Assembly: GCA_034509735.1 (NCBI GenBank)
Contig: JACGWO010000001.1
Location: 32,801,966-32,865,965 of the forward strand
Source: Sesamum alatum
Lineage: Eukaryota > Streptophyta > Magnoliopsida > Lamiales > Pedaliaceae
DNA length: 64,000 nucleotides
Reading direction: 5' to 3'
Shown here: positions 36,608 through 49,024 of the stretch, piece after piece
Numbering within the stretch: the stretch's first letter is position 1
Layout: each line of letters starts with the position of its first letter
Notes under the pieces: model-generated
Told to the model about the DNA's origin: nothing
What the model saw: the letters and a program-made list of their open reading frames with translations, nothing else
The model's database searches: none
Position numbers and translations under genes: made by a program

Positions 36608-37450
36608 AGTACGATTCATCATAAATGATCATTTAATAAAGTTTCAGAAAGTAAGAACAAAAAAGTATTAACAACACCTTTTATTTCCTCCATGAAAACA
36701 ATTAACACATATTTCTAAACTATATGCTAACAATAAAAATATACAATAAGAAAGTCATAACAGTATAGACATAACATACAATAGCAATAATACACATATA
36801 AAAAAAAATTAATACTTGGGTTCATGACCGTTAATTTTCATAGATACTTTATGATAATCGAGCTACTTTTTAATGAATAATTAATTCCTTTTATCATGTT
36901 GAATTTCCCATCTGAAGTCAAATTTTCACTTGATATTATACTTATTAATTGCCTATAATATATTCTATCTTCTTGTCAGTTTAATTTGCTTTTGATGGAC
37001 CAAAGATTAAAAAAAAAATTGCTCATAAAGTTTAACAATAAATTAGACTTTCGCCCTTATGCATTGGATCAAAACCAATTTTGGTCCATAAATTTTTTGA
37101 ACCATGATTTTAGTCCCTAATCTTTATAAATTGGTATGATATTTAGGTCCAATCATTAAAATTAAAATTATTAAGTTTGGAGGGAACGGATGAGCCAAAA
37201 TCATAATTGTAAAGATTAGAGACAGAAATTGTGCCTCAAAAATTTTAAAGACCAAAATGGTAACAATTTGCAGTAATTAGAAACCAAATGATATTTCAAA
37301 ATTTTCAAGGACCGCGATTGATTTTGGCCCAAAGTATAGGGACCAACAGTGTAAAATCCTAAATTTTAATCTCTATACATACCTACTCTCAAATCTTGAT
37401 TTTTGCGCGCTATCAAATATAATAAACATAAAATTATGTCATATATATAT
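36608..37450. repeat. Dispersed non-coding repeat R4b
   Basis: Right-hand continuation of the repeat interrupted by the solo LTR. 36830-36920 matches 23520-23610, and 36925-37450 matches 21903-22440, including a decayed copy of foldback F2 (about 37035-37352). Confidence 0.6.
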
Positions 37451-37457
37451 TTTAATG

Positions 37458-39717
37458 ATATACTCAACAACGTTAATCCATTTCTATGTGTGTTACGTAT
37501 CAAATGCCTAAATTATTCATCTTGTTACTCGTATAAATAATGTTTTATATCTTAAAAGATAGTTTGCTGATATTCTTTTTTTGCTCCAATTGTGAGTAGG
37601 ATTTATGTATTGAATATAATTTTTTTAAAATTTTTTTGTATTAGTATGTTCGTCCCCTTAAATTTCATTTTTGGATCCGCTCATCCTATTTCTCTTCTAC
37701 TGATGGAAAACTATTCTGAATTTGTGTGACCTTTCTTTTTAATCCATTCTGGGAATGTCAAATACACCCTTGAGGTTGGGTCTATAAATGCACAAAGATT
37801 GGGAAAATTTAAATAAACAATACAAAAAAAAAAAATTAACGAAATGAAATAAAAATACCCCATTTAATTATTTAGGTGAAACCGGGATGTAATATTCCGA
37901 TTTCGGCATTGAAATTTTAAAAAGGCACAGAAGCCGGGGTCAAAGACCCCAACTTCCGTGCCAAGTCAGAAGCCGATATATTAAATACCGGCTTCTGATT
38001 GTACGGGGAACCACACCGCTGGTTCTTGCACACCCAAATAGGTTTTATTTTTTTTAATTATTAATTAATTTTTAATTTATTATTATTAATATTGTTTTTA
38101 ATAAATATAATGTAGTATATAGTTAAATAATTTTAATTTATAGTATTTCTATAAATTTTTTTATTTAATTTTATAATTATTAATATATCAGTGGTTTTAT
38201 TGTGTGATTTTATTGAGGTAATAACATCAATTATTTTTTTAATAGTACAATTATATTTCGGACAACTATTTTAAAAAAAAATATGATCGTTACTTCAAGT
38301 AAAATCAAGCAATATGATTAGGGTGAATTACAATGATCTCTCATGAGGTTTGACATAATTATGAATATCTCCCTTTTTAAAAAAAAAAATTACAAACACT
38401 TCCTGAGCTTTGTGATTTTTAACCAAAGGCCTGAAATTGTCCATTATGTCCTTTATTTTTTAACGTAAGAAACCTCTCACGGCGTATTTTAATAAAAAAA
38501 AAAATAACTTTTTTAAATTAAAAACACATTCCAGTAATATTTAAAAATAAATAGTTGGTGTCATTAATTCAAGTGAAGTTGTGCAGTTAATGTCAATTTG
38601 TCTGAAGTCGGTATTTGAGATACCGGCTTCGCCTATTTTTCTAAAAAAATTCCAAATGATGCTAGTTTGGTAAAGTTAATTTTTATTGTTATTAAAATAC
38701 ACAATGACGAATTTCTTACGTTAGAAAATAAAGAGCAAAATGGACAATTTCAGGCCTTTGGTTAAAAATTACAAAGCTCAGGGAGTATTTGTAATTTTTT
38801 TAAAAAGAAGGGATATTCATAATTATGTCAAACCTCAGAAGAGATTATTGTAATCCACCCTAATCATAGCTTGATTTTACTCGAAGTAACGACAATATTT
38901 TTTTTAAAATAGTTGTTCGAAATATGATTATACTATTAAAACCGCGTTATTATTTAAAAAAATAATTGATGTTATTGCATCAATAAAATCACACAATAAA
39001 GCCACTGATATATTAATAATTATAAAATTAAATAAAAAAATTACAAAAATACTACAATTTAAAATTATTTTAACTATATATTACATTATATTTATTAAAA
39101 ATAATATTAATAATAATAAATCAAAAATTAATTTATAATTAAAAAAAAGAAAATCTATTTGGGTGTGATGGGGTATTTTTACCCCATTTCGTTAAATTTT
39201 TTTTTTTATTATTTATTTAAATTTCCCCAAAGATTGTCTTTGCAAATTTACAACCTCTTAGGAGTGTTAGTTTAATGATGTACCTTAGAGATGTTTGCGT
39301 AAGCTTTTGTCACTGAGTAGGGACTTGTAATTCCAACTATAACCTCAAAAGACTCATTTATTTTGCGTAAAATTGAGAAATCACATATTTACCAGGTTGG
39401 TTGTGATCATTAGGATAACTCATCCAACCTCTCCCGGATGGGATGAATTATGTAGATGAAATAGTGATTAACTACAAGGCCCACGAACTAATACCAAGTC
39501 CCCATACCTCAAAGTATCTTGCATGCCTAACAAGCCAAAACATTAGGAATGGATTTACCGGGGAGCAAATATTAGGAATCTTTTCATTGTATGTCTTGCA
39601 ATTCCTGCATATTATCTATATATATTATAATAACTGCAAAATATGTGCCCACCTCAAACAGAAATAAAAAATAAAAAGAATAAAGAAGGTCAACTATTCC
39701 GATATTTAGAATACTAA
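37458..39717. repeat. Anonymous tandem unit HR, copy 1 (interrupted by palindrome P1)
   Basis: Starts with caacgttaatccatttctat and contains agatagtttgctgatattc, aactattctgaatttgtgtg, and (after P1) atgatgtaccttagagatgt and gtagggacttgtaa. The same blocks in the same order occur in copy 2 from 39718 on. No coding potential found; a 74-codon frame at 39443 has no recognised family. Confidence 0.65.
37802..39227. mobile_element. Palindromic foldback element P1, 1426 bp
   Basis: Outer inverted ends GGAAAATTTAAATAA and TTATTTAAATTTCC, flanked by a perfect 9-bp duplication CAAAGATTG (37793-37801 and 39228-39236). The arms are inverted almost to the centre at about 38590; the inner portion (38320-38861) starts AGGGTGAATTAC and ends with the inverse, so it may be a second foldback element nested at the centre. 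The left arm holds about 170 extra bases with hairpins such as CCGGGGTCAAAGACCCC. Copy 2 of the host unit lacks the element. Confidence 0.88.
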
Positions 39718-40474
39718 ACAACGTTAATCCATTTCTATGTGTGTCGTCAAATGCCTAAACTATTCATCTTGTTACTCGTATAATTAATTTTTACTATGTA
39801 TATTATAAAAGTGTGAATGATTTATCATGTTTTTGTTTCTTTTTTTTCTTGTGATTCTAATTATATCCTTATTTAATAATAGATCATAAATTTATTGTAC
39901 AAATAAATAATTTTGTAATTAATCTGATAGTTGGTAATTACTTATATCATTGAGTTGAGACAGATTTCTATCAAAAGTGAATTATAGTAAAGAATAGTAT
40001 TCGTAACTAATAACTAATTAAATAAATTTTAGTTAGAAATGTTATTACTAACTATATAGGAAAATATACGAGCTATGACAAAAATCTTTTTATTTAACTT
40101 GGTCTTATGTAATGCGTTAAAAGGTGATACGTATATGACATATAGATCTTGATCAAAGGAAAGTTTATACTTAACTTAATCGTAATTTTTTAAAATAATT
40201 CTTACTTTATAATTTGATCTTCTAATAAATATCCTTAATCTAATTTTCATTTAATATATCTTATAATTAACATAAGACAAACTTGAATAATGATATTAAC
40301 AAAATAAAAATTTAAAATTTAAAATAAATTTGATGTGTTTTACGTTTCTTACATTTTTTATAATGTGTATTATAACCTTAATACATAATATAAATTATTG
40401 AGTTCTTTCTACTAATAAGTTTAATTAGTATTTTATAAGGTGTTAAACACATAAAAAGTTAAATGGTAAGACAG

Positions 40475-40929
40475 AATTGCGGAAAAATACATTTTTGGTC
40501 CCTTAACAATATCACTAAAATGATTTTGGTCCCTCTTATTCCACGAGTTACACTTTTGATCCCTGAATTTGCCAATTTTGAATAAAATTGGTCCCAACTT
40601 TTAAGTCTGCATCAAACACTAACGAACATACGTGCGTGAGGAGCACGCTAACGGGGAGAATAGGGGAAATAAGCTTGATTTTGACCCAAAATTTGCTGGT
40701 AATAACACTATATACCTAATTTTGGTGCCAAAATCAAGCTTATTTCCTTTCTTTTTCCATGTACGCTTTACGCACGCATTTTCGTGAGTGTTTGACAAAA
40801 ACTTACTTGTGGACTGACTCTATTCAAAATTGACAAGTTCACGGACCAAAAGTGTAACTTAAAGAAGGGACCAAAATAGTTTTAGTGATTTCGTTGAGGG
40901 ACCAAAAATGTAACTTTTTGTAGAATTCC
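40475..40929. mobile_element. Foldback element F6
   Basis: Inverted arms with tacatttttggtccctta on the left and the inverse of ttacatttttggtccctcaa on the right, meeting near 40700. Ends are approximate; no clear target duplication was read. Confidence 0.7.
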
Positions 40930-42436
40930 AATGGAGATTGAGACAAATTAGACTATATATGTGTTATATATATTGTTAACTGAAAAAAATAAATTCTAAA
41001 GTATAAATATTATAAAATATGAGTAAACTTATATTGTTATTAGCTTTTTTATTTTTTCTCATGTCTAAAATAATTTTATTAAAGTTACATAATACATAAA
41101 AAAATTTTCCAACAATAAGTAATTATTTTTATATCATCTTATACTTATTATTCCACTTTAAAACATTTCCTAAATGATTTTATCAATTTAGAACTTTGTT
41201 CCAAAGTTTCTTTGTACCACATGATGAATAATATAAAAGTTTCACAACAGGGTTATTAGTAGAAAATTATGTGATAATTAACTTTAAAGATAGTTCACAT
41301 AAGAAGTAAAAAACTGCAATTAAAAAATGAAATGACTTAATAATATAATTTTTCTTTTTAAAATTAGCACAATTCAAAAAACATTAATGTTATTTTGTAA
41401 GTGAAACAAGATTAGAATATCACAAGTTCAATGAAACTAAAGTTCAATTAGAAACAAGGACTTTTATATGCGATTATTCCATTTCAATTCATCCATAAAA
41501 TACTATTCATCAGTTTAGAATTATTTCCCACCCACATGAAGAATAAAATAAAAAGTAAAGTAAAGAGATTATTACAAGAAAATTATATTATAAACAATTA
41601 TAGTGATGGTTGGTATAAGAATTAAAAAATAAAAAATATGTATCAACTACTAATTTTTTTCCCAATTTGTACAACTCAAAAAAAAGATGAAAACATAATT
41701 ACTTCGTAAGTGAATCAAATAAAAAATATGAATTAATTTAAATGGTAATATTTTTCATTACAAATGAAGGACGCAAAAGGTAAAGTACTTGAGATTCGAT
41801 TTTTTTTAGTTGTATATATATATAAGTAATTTAAAACTACCTTTAGTTAGATGTTAAACATGTACAAAACTAAATGATAATATGATCTTAACAGAAGTGT
41901 CTATATCTATAGTGTATTATGTAATTATATTTTTAAAATTTCTTTTAATGATAATATAGTTTAAACATTATATCAAGTGTTCTCTCTATGCTCTAAAATT
42001 TCTATCAAAATTTCATATGTTTTCCTTTTGGCGCAACATTTGAGTACTAGAATTTCAAATAAAATCAATGCATATGAAATTAGACTTCAAGGGCTTTTTC
42101 ATAACTAGGAATATAGGACATGATATTTTTGGGGAGGATTACACTTTTAGTCCTCAACTACACCACTAATTCGATTTTAATCCTCAAACAGTTAAAGGGG
42201 ACAGTTTGGTCCTCAAACAATGCATCTTTTGACAGAATTAGTCCTTTTTGTCCTCTTGCCATCAAATAAAAACAGAACATCTCATGTGCCAAGCCTGTGA
42301 GGCTCCTTGGATGAAAGAAAACCTACCATTTCCCGCCTAGAAATGTGGCTCCCTTCAAGGTTTATAAAGATACACTTATTTTTACTCATTTTAAAATATT
42401 TCACAAGCAAAAATGGGAGTATTGGCAATGGAAGAC

Positions 42437-42491
42437 CTCATAAAATAAGTTCAAGCTCTTCTTCTAAAAATAAATATTCTACCCATACTCA
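42437..42491 (+). pseudogene. Ser-rich mini-exon, left arm of F7
   Basis: Encodes SSSSSSKNKYSTHTQ up to a GTAAAT donor; the initiating ATG of the mirror copy is ATA here. Function unknown. Confidence 0.4.
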
Positions 42492-42989
42492 GGTAAATTA
42501 GAAAGTTAATCTCTACTATTTTACAATTATGGATTTGAGCTCTAATTGTTGACATCATGGAATCCTCGCAATCCGAGTAGAAGGGAGAAATTAAAACGTT
42601 ACCCTGTAATTTAAGCAAACATGATATGTTTTACTTGGGTTACGAGGAGTCCATGATGTCAACAATGGGAGCTCAAATCTACAATTGCAAAACAATGGAG
42701 ACTACAGGTTGTTTGTTTATGTTTTATTTTTAGTTTTTGAAACAATTATTAAAGTAAAAACTTATTTATTTTTATTTTCATTTTCAGTTTTTGAAACAGT
42801 AATTAAAGTAAAAATTTATTTGTTTATATGTATTCTTATTGAAAATATATTGATATGATAGCACAATTCAATATAAAACACGATCTCATTAATTAATTCA
42901 GACATATTCTCATTTCACACGAAAACCTATACAAAATTAGTAACACATATTTTTCACTGAAAATGAAAATATAAACAAACTTGTGAATT

Positions 42990-43042
42990 TACCTAAGAAT
43001 GGGAAAAATATTTATTTCTAAAAGAAGAGCTTGAACTCATTT
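42990..43042 (-). pseudogene. Ser-rich mini-exon, right arm of F7
   Basis: Mirror copy of the left-arm segment: ATG then SSSSSFRNKYFSHS, with TAG in place of the final CAG, directly before the same GTAAAT donor. Function unknown; the layout parallels the GRF exon in F4. Confidence 0.4.
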
Positions 43043-45161
43043 TTTGAGTTTTTCTTTGCCAATGCTCTCCATTCATACCTTTGCAACGCCTGAAAATGAA
43101 CAAAAACAAGTATTTTCTTCCTAAATCACTGTTTATCGAGAAATGGTAGGGTTTTTGTTTTCCCTCCAAGCAACCTCCTGTAATTGGCATGTGAGGTTTT
43201 TCTTTACATTTTATGGAAAGATGACAGATATGACGAAATCTGTCAAAAAATTCACTATTTGAGGACCAAAACTTTCACTCTTGAATTTTTGAGGGCCAAA
43301 AAAGCGAATTAGTGGTATAGTTTGAGGAGTAGTGTAATTCTCCTGATATTTTTCTAATTTTTGACACTATTTATTGTAAATCTATTATAATTCTGAAGTA
43401 TAAATAAAGTTTAATTATAGAAAAGAATAAACAAAAAATATAAAATATTAATTCTAGAGAACTTTGCTACTAACTAAATAAGAATTAATGATTAAATAAA
43501 TAAATACTAAGTTGTATATTATTTCAAAAGACCACCTTTGAATTCTATTTACCCAATTGATTGTTCATATATTTATTCACTTAAATAATTCTATAATTAT
43601 TGTAATATAAAACTTGAATTTGTAAATGTAGATATTCATATTAACAAACGTTGATAGGATAAGTAGTTTTGAATTATTTTTTTAATTTTAGTTTTTAGAT
43701 ATTTAGATTTAGAAAAAGATTTAAAATAAGAAAGATAATTGTTTTATACTATTACATTTATTTTTAATTGTTTTTTCTTTATTAGACTAATAAGAAGACA
43801 TAAGGACTAGAAAGTATTAAAAATAAATAATGAAAAAAAAGAAAGACCGAAAAATTAAAAATTTTTGGTTGGTCATTTGCGATATACTTTTTTTGCATTG
43901 TATGTTTATAATTTAGATTTTATCAATTTTTTATTGAAAGTATTAGAGAAAAAGATATAGATAATTTTTTTTATAATTATCACGTAATAATTATTTACTT
44001 ATTTTCATGTTTGTTATAGGAATTTAATACAATTTTATAATTATGTTTTAGTTTATATGTCCACAGATCATAAAAGACGAAGATTAGAGTTAAATATGGA
44101 ATTTAAAGGATAAATATACCAAAGTAAGAGAAAAATATTAAAAAAAATTTATCTCTTATAAAAACTAAGATTCCAAACTTATTCTTAGAATGTATTTAAC
44201 TATATGTCGTAAGTTTATTTCTTTGGTCTTGGTTGACTATGAATATTACTTTGATTAAGAAATTTATTACAATTATGAATAGTCAAACAAATTGCATATT
44301 TCAAATTTTAGAATATGAAATTATTTGATTTGGTCTTATATATCTTCTACATTTAAAATGTTGTGTACATTATAATATAGATCTCAAAATAAATTTAAAC
44401 TTAATTTAATAATAAAATTGTTAATCATTCTTGCTTCTTTTTATTTTGATCCTTTCATAAATATTCTTTCAAATGGATTTTCATTTAACAAGTTGTATAA
44501 TTATTATACTTCAAACTTAAAAATTAATCAATAACTGAAATGACAAACTTTGGTATTTATAATTAAATAAAATTTAAAATTTAAAATAGACTTGGATAGG
44601 ATTGAAATAATACATAATGTATTTTCTTTTATGCTTTATTTTAATAAGAGTTAATTAATAAGATGAAACATCAAAAGGTTAAAAGTGAAAGAGAAAAGAT
44701 GAATTGTATTTTCATTGTTTGTTCTTGTGGTGTGATCATCAAGGTAGAGTAACATTTATTAATAATATAAAAGCCTTACAGAAAAAAATTGGTAGCAAAC
44801 TACAATTTTAAAGCACCAAGTCAAAAAAATTAAATAAATATTTATTTGACTTTAATGTATTTTTATATTGTGAAGTGTATGATGCACGTACTTTAAGTTT
44901 TTTTGCATGCATTATTTCTCTATATATTAAAATGAAAAAAAAATATTTATATATTTTTATTTATTAGTCTTTCTCTTAGTCATTGTACATCATACAGACA
45001 CATACATATATATGTGTGCACGCGCGTCTTTTTGTGTGTTGTTGTGTGTGTATATAATTATATTAGTCCAAATTTACTTATAATATGAATTGACATTACT
45101 AATAAAAATGCATATATTGGATCATTGGATGTAGAAAAGCATAATTATCATAATATAAATT

Positions 45162-46045
45162 AGGGTTAAATTAATAAATACACTGTGCACCCCTAAACTA
45201 TGCATGAAGTGCATTTACCCTCCCTCATGATATGGACTAATTTTCTATGACTAAAATGTCCTTATTGTTTTCACCTCTAAAATATGTTTATTTCAATCAT
45301 TCCCCTGAAACATAATTCGAATTATTATAAAAATTATATTTAACACAAATACTATCCAAAATTTATTATTTTTATAATTAGTATAGAATCTGTATAAACT
45401 CTATAAATTTGCAATTCTTATTTTTTCTACATAACTATTTAAAAATTTACATAATTTTTACTTGTGTTGTTATATATATATTTAACTTTTTTAAAAAAAA
45501 TTAATGATGCAATTTAAGAATATTACGTCAAACATAATATACTATACAATATGCAAATCTATAATATAATTAATCTGTAATATTTTATAATCTTTTGAGT
45601 AATTATATGATAATTATGCATACATGTATTGAACAAAAATTTATAGGTTATATGACATAATTTTCTATAAAACTATATGCATTATGTATTTACACATATT
45701 TACATGTACTTTTTAACATAAATAATTTAATTTGTAAAACATATATGCATATATTGCACTTGTAAATTTTTTGTGTTACATAATTAATAAAAAAAAATAT
45801 AAATTTTAAATACTATTATAAATAAAATTTGAGTAAAATTTTAAATCATCAAAGTAGTTTTATCGAAGTGATAAAACATAACTTTATGGAATAAAACGAA
45901 ATTTATAGGAGAAAAGTAAGAAGGGCATTTTTGTCCTTTTAATGTCAAATTATTTTGTCAGAGGGCTTTTTGTTATCTTTCATATTTTAGGGGCCTAAAT
46001 GCGACTACATACATTGTTGATGGGTGCAAAAATATATTTAACCCT
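45162..46045. mobile_element. TIR element F8, about 884 bp
   Basis: Starts AGGGTTAAATTAATAAATAC and ends with the inverse of AGGGTTAAATATATTTTTGC. Inverted similarity extends a further 20-60 bases (GCACCCCTAA and GCACCCATCAA). Absent from the corresponding part of Helitron-like element 2 (about 53440). Target duplication unclear (ATAAATT and ATAAACT). Confidence 0.65.
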
Positions 46046-46169
46046 ATAAACTAATAAATAAAGTGGAAAAAAATATGATTTTATTTAACTGTATCCTTTT
46101 TTGCTTTATAAAAATTAATACTTTTTTATTTATAAAGTACCTAATAAGTTTTAGTTAACATATTTTTAT

Positions 46170-46721
46170 GGATAATTTCATTTTTGGTTCCCATAATTTG
46201 TCATTAATTCACTTTTGCTACTTAGGTTCCAACCTCATCAATTTTGATCCCTAAATTTTCTTAAAGTGATCAAAGTTAGTCTTAATAGTTAGCTGATTGT
46301 CTAAACTAGTGGAGGAACCTTTGTGATCCAACTAACGTTCAATACTAACTTTGACCATTTCAGAAAACTTGGGAATCAAAATTGATGAGGTCGGGGACAT
46401 GGAGTACCAAAAGTGATTTAGTGACTAACTTAGAGACCAAAAGTGAATTTCGCTCGATTGGTTATTTTTCACCCAAAATGGTGTCTCACACCTGTTTTTT
46501 CCTATGGCTGTAAGGGACTGTGATTTTTTTTTGTCTTTTTTGCTTCCTTTTTTTTTTTTTCCTCCTCTAAAAAGTTCTCTCCATTAATTTAGACAATCAA
46601 CTAACGATCAAAACTAATTTTGATCACTAAAAATATTTGGGGACCAAACTTAATGATGTAAGAACATGGGGTACCAAAAATAATTTAGTGATTAAGTTAG
46701 GGACAAAAGTAAAACTATCCC
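46170..46721. mobile_element. Foldback element F9, 552 bp
   Basis: Ends GGATAATTTCATTTTTGGT and the inverse of GGGATAGTTTTACTTTTGTC. Flanked by TATTTTTAT on both sides (46161-46169 and 46722-46730), a 9-bp duplication. Arms run about 170 bases each. Confidence 0.8.
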
Positions 46722-47037
46722 TATTTTTATTTATAAATTTAATTTTATTATAATTAAACTATTTTATTGTAATAATACGAACATGTGCAACGCACGTATT
46801 TTTCACTAGTATCTTAAAAAATAGTTTGCTGATGTTTATTTTTATTGCTCTAATTGTCCATAGAATTTATTTATTTAGTATAAATTTTTAAAATAATTTG
46901 TACTAGTATGTTCGTCACAGGGGTTTTGATGCAGTGAAAATCAACAAACACCCACTGTGCGGCTTAATTTTACCCAAGAATACAAGATTAACACATAATC
47001 AAGGATCCCTCAAGCATGCCCATTGTGTATCACATCC

Positions 47038-48339
47038 GGAAAAATTGTATTTTACGTCCCATAACTTATACTGTTTGCGATTTTGGTCCCATTAATTTTT
47101 GAAGTAGCAATTTTAGTCCCATAAGGCCTTGTTTACTAACCAGACTAGATTGTAGGGGGTCTGGATTAAAATTGGACTAAGCATTGCATTAGGGAGGAAT
47201 TTGAACTTTGCTACCTGTTTTACTTTCACATCACTGTTTGTGTGGATTATTTGATAAACCACAAACAATTTTAGTGTAGTTTGACAATTTCACCCCCATT
47301 AAAGACAAAACATCATGTCATCTGTTTTGAAAAAAAAATTAATTGTTTACTCCAAAAACCGTTCTCCTTCCCCTCAAAACCATCTACACCTCCATTATTT
47401 GCCTTCCATGGTGTGTTATTCATCTTCAACCCAAACACACACTTCCATTGAAGGGTAAAAAAGATGATCGTCTCGGAAGCCGTCGTCAACTCAAATGCTC
47501 ATCCTTCAGGTACTCCTAAGCTGCAAATAGAGATGAATGCAGGTATAAAATCAGACCAATTAAGAACCAAGAAGAACTAAATAAATGGATTTGCTTAATG
47601 GAGACCAAGCAGTAGTTTGAAGGAGAGAAACCATAGAAAGGGAAGGAGAGCTCATACCTGTATTTTGAATAAAAAATGATGGAGAAGGAAGAGTGGTAGC
47701 TAATGAAATTTAAGGTGGGAAACAATTCTCGTCAGAAGTAATTAATGTTGTGGGCCCATATGGATGAAATTTACTCAAAAATTAGGGACTTTTTGGACAA
47801 TGCACTTGCAAAGTTAAGGGTAAAGACGGTAGTAACCAACTTTTCTGGGACCTGGACTATGCAATATGAGGGGGGCTACTTGGATTAATTTCTGAACATA
47901 ATAGAGGATAATACCGGGCTGAAGCTAATTGTACCGGGCTTGCCAAAAAAATAGTAAATGCCCGATTGGGCTGGATAAGTGCATTTATCCAACCTAATGC
48001 ATGGTAGTAAACATGCCCTAAGTCTACAAACGTTGCAATTTTAGTCCCATTGACGAAATTCTTTAAAATTTTAACGGAAGGAACACGTGCATGAGACTAA
48101 AATTGCAACGGTTGTGGACTTATGGGACTAAAATTGCAACGTTTCATTAGATGTGACTTATGGACTTAATGGAGCGCGTGCCATGCACGTGTTGCTTCCG
48201 TTAAAATGTTAACGGATTTTGTTAATAGGACTAAATTGCAATATTTGTGGACTTATGGAATCAAAATTGCTACGTCAAAAATTAATGGAACCAAAATCAC
48301 AAACAATGTAAGTTATGAGACGTAAAATGCAATTTTTCC
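47038..48339. mobile_element. Foldback (MULE-like) element F10, interrupted by a MITE
   Basis: Ends GGAAAAATTGTATTTTACGT and the inverse of GGAAAAATTGCATTTTACGT. The flanks ATCACATCC (47029-47037) and ATTACATCC (48341-48349) are a 9-bp duplication with one difference. Without the nested MITE the element is about 405 bp. Confidence 0.85.
47125..48018. mobile_element. PIF/Harbinger (Tourist-like) MITE, 894 bp
   Basis: Inverted ends GGCCTTGTTTACTAACC and (inverse) GGGCATGTTTACTACC, flanked by TAA on both sides (47122-47124 and 48019-48021), the 3-bp duplication typical of PIF/Harbinger. Lies inside F10. The 69-codon minus-strand frame at 47725 shows no transposase features. Confidence 0.85.
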
Positions 48340-48833
48340 GATTACATCCACACTCACTTCCCAAAGAAGTACAAGCCACAAACAATAAAACATATAACAA
48401 TGCAGCAGTTGACATCCCCAACTGATAGGAAACTTCCTTCGAAAATTCTCACACAACCGCCCAATTCTAGTACATGTCTGCAACCCACCTTCTCTCATGT
48501 GACCATTTTCGCCCCTCAATTGCTCGTCGCATGCTTGCACATGTTGCTTGTGAAAAACTATTGTGAATTTGTGTGACCCTTTCTTTTTTAGTCCGTTCTA
48601 GGAAAGCGATACCCTTGAGTACACAAATATTATTTGCAAGGTTTAGGGGTGTTGGTGTAATGATGTACTTTATAGATATTTATGTAAGTCTTTGCCACTT
48701 AGTAGGGACTTACAACTACAACTTTAAATAGTAGTGTAATGGTAATTTTACAAAAATTGTGCGTGTTTTAGACTTAACCTTAAAAGGTGTAAATTTAATT
48801 TACTCCTTTTTTAAAGTAGTGGATCCATGGTCG

Positions 48834-48950
48834 TAATTAGCTCTGGATGTGGCCCTTTTACTCAGAATTTAGACTTGAGACAGGTTTCCAACATAAAACA
48901 ACTACTTCATTATATTTGCATTACAAACTTAGCTAACAACATCAAATTGT
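48834..48950. repeat. 117-bp duplication of the TPX2 downstream sequence (left copy)
   Basis: Near-identical (three or four differences) to 53589-53705, in the same orientation: from aattagctctggatgtggcc to aacatcaaattgt. The right copy lies about 130 bases beyond the TPX2 stop codon. Confidence 0.9.
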
Positions 48951-49024
48951 ATATATCTATATCTATCTATATCTATATCTATATCTATATCTATATCTAT
49001 CTATATCTATATCTATATCTATAT
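48951..49024. repeat. (TATATC)n / (TATC)n minisatellite
   Basis: About twelve units of ATATCT/ATCT immediately after the left 117-bp copy and running into a Helitron-like 5' end. Confidence 0.9.

Larger units (their letters stand above)
42131..43343. mobile_element. Foldback (MULE-like) element F7, 1213 bp
   Basis: Begins GGGGAGGATTACACTTTTAG and ends with the inverse of GGAGAATTACACTACTCC. Flanked by a perfect 10-bp duplication TGATATTTTT (42121-42130 and 43344-43353). The related Helitron-like element 2 has an uninterrupted version near 51800. Both arms contain a short Ser-rich coding segment. The centre has its own hairpin (gttgacatcatgga near 42550 and its inverse near 42655). Confidence 0.9.
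39794..46809 (+). mobile_element. Helitron-like element 1, 7.0 kb, non-coding
   Basis: The 5' end CTATGTATATTATAAAAGTG (with the initial T missing) follows an A. The 3' end has the hairpin ACATGTGCAACGCACGT, a short spacer and CTAG followed by T, as in Helitrons. HR copy 1 gives the empty site: ttttatatcttaaaa at 37540 against ttttta|element|tatcttaaaa here, an A-T insertion point without duplication. Much of the interior matches Helitron-like element 2 in order. No helicase or Rep-type frame; four foldback insertions (F6-F9) account for about 3.1 kb. Confidence 0.8.
39718..48833. repeat. Anonymous tandem unit HR, copy 2 (interrupted by Helitron and F10)
   Basis: Host pieces are 39718-39793, 46810-47037 and 48340-48833. 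They match copy 1 at the cgttaatccatttctatgtg start, at aatagtttgctgatg (46818), at gtactagtatgttcgtc (46903), at aactattgtgaatttgtgtg (48557) and at gtagggactta (48702). Copy 1 lacks about 500 bases present here (46925-48550, excluding F10). Confidence 0.65.
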
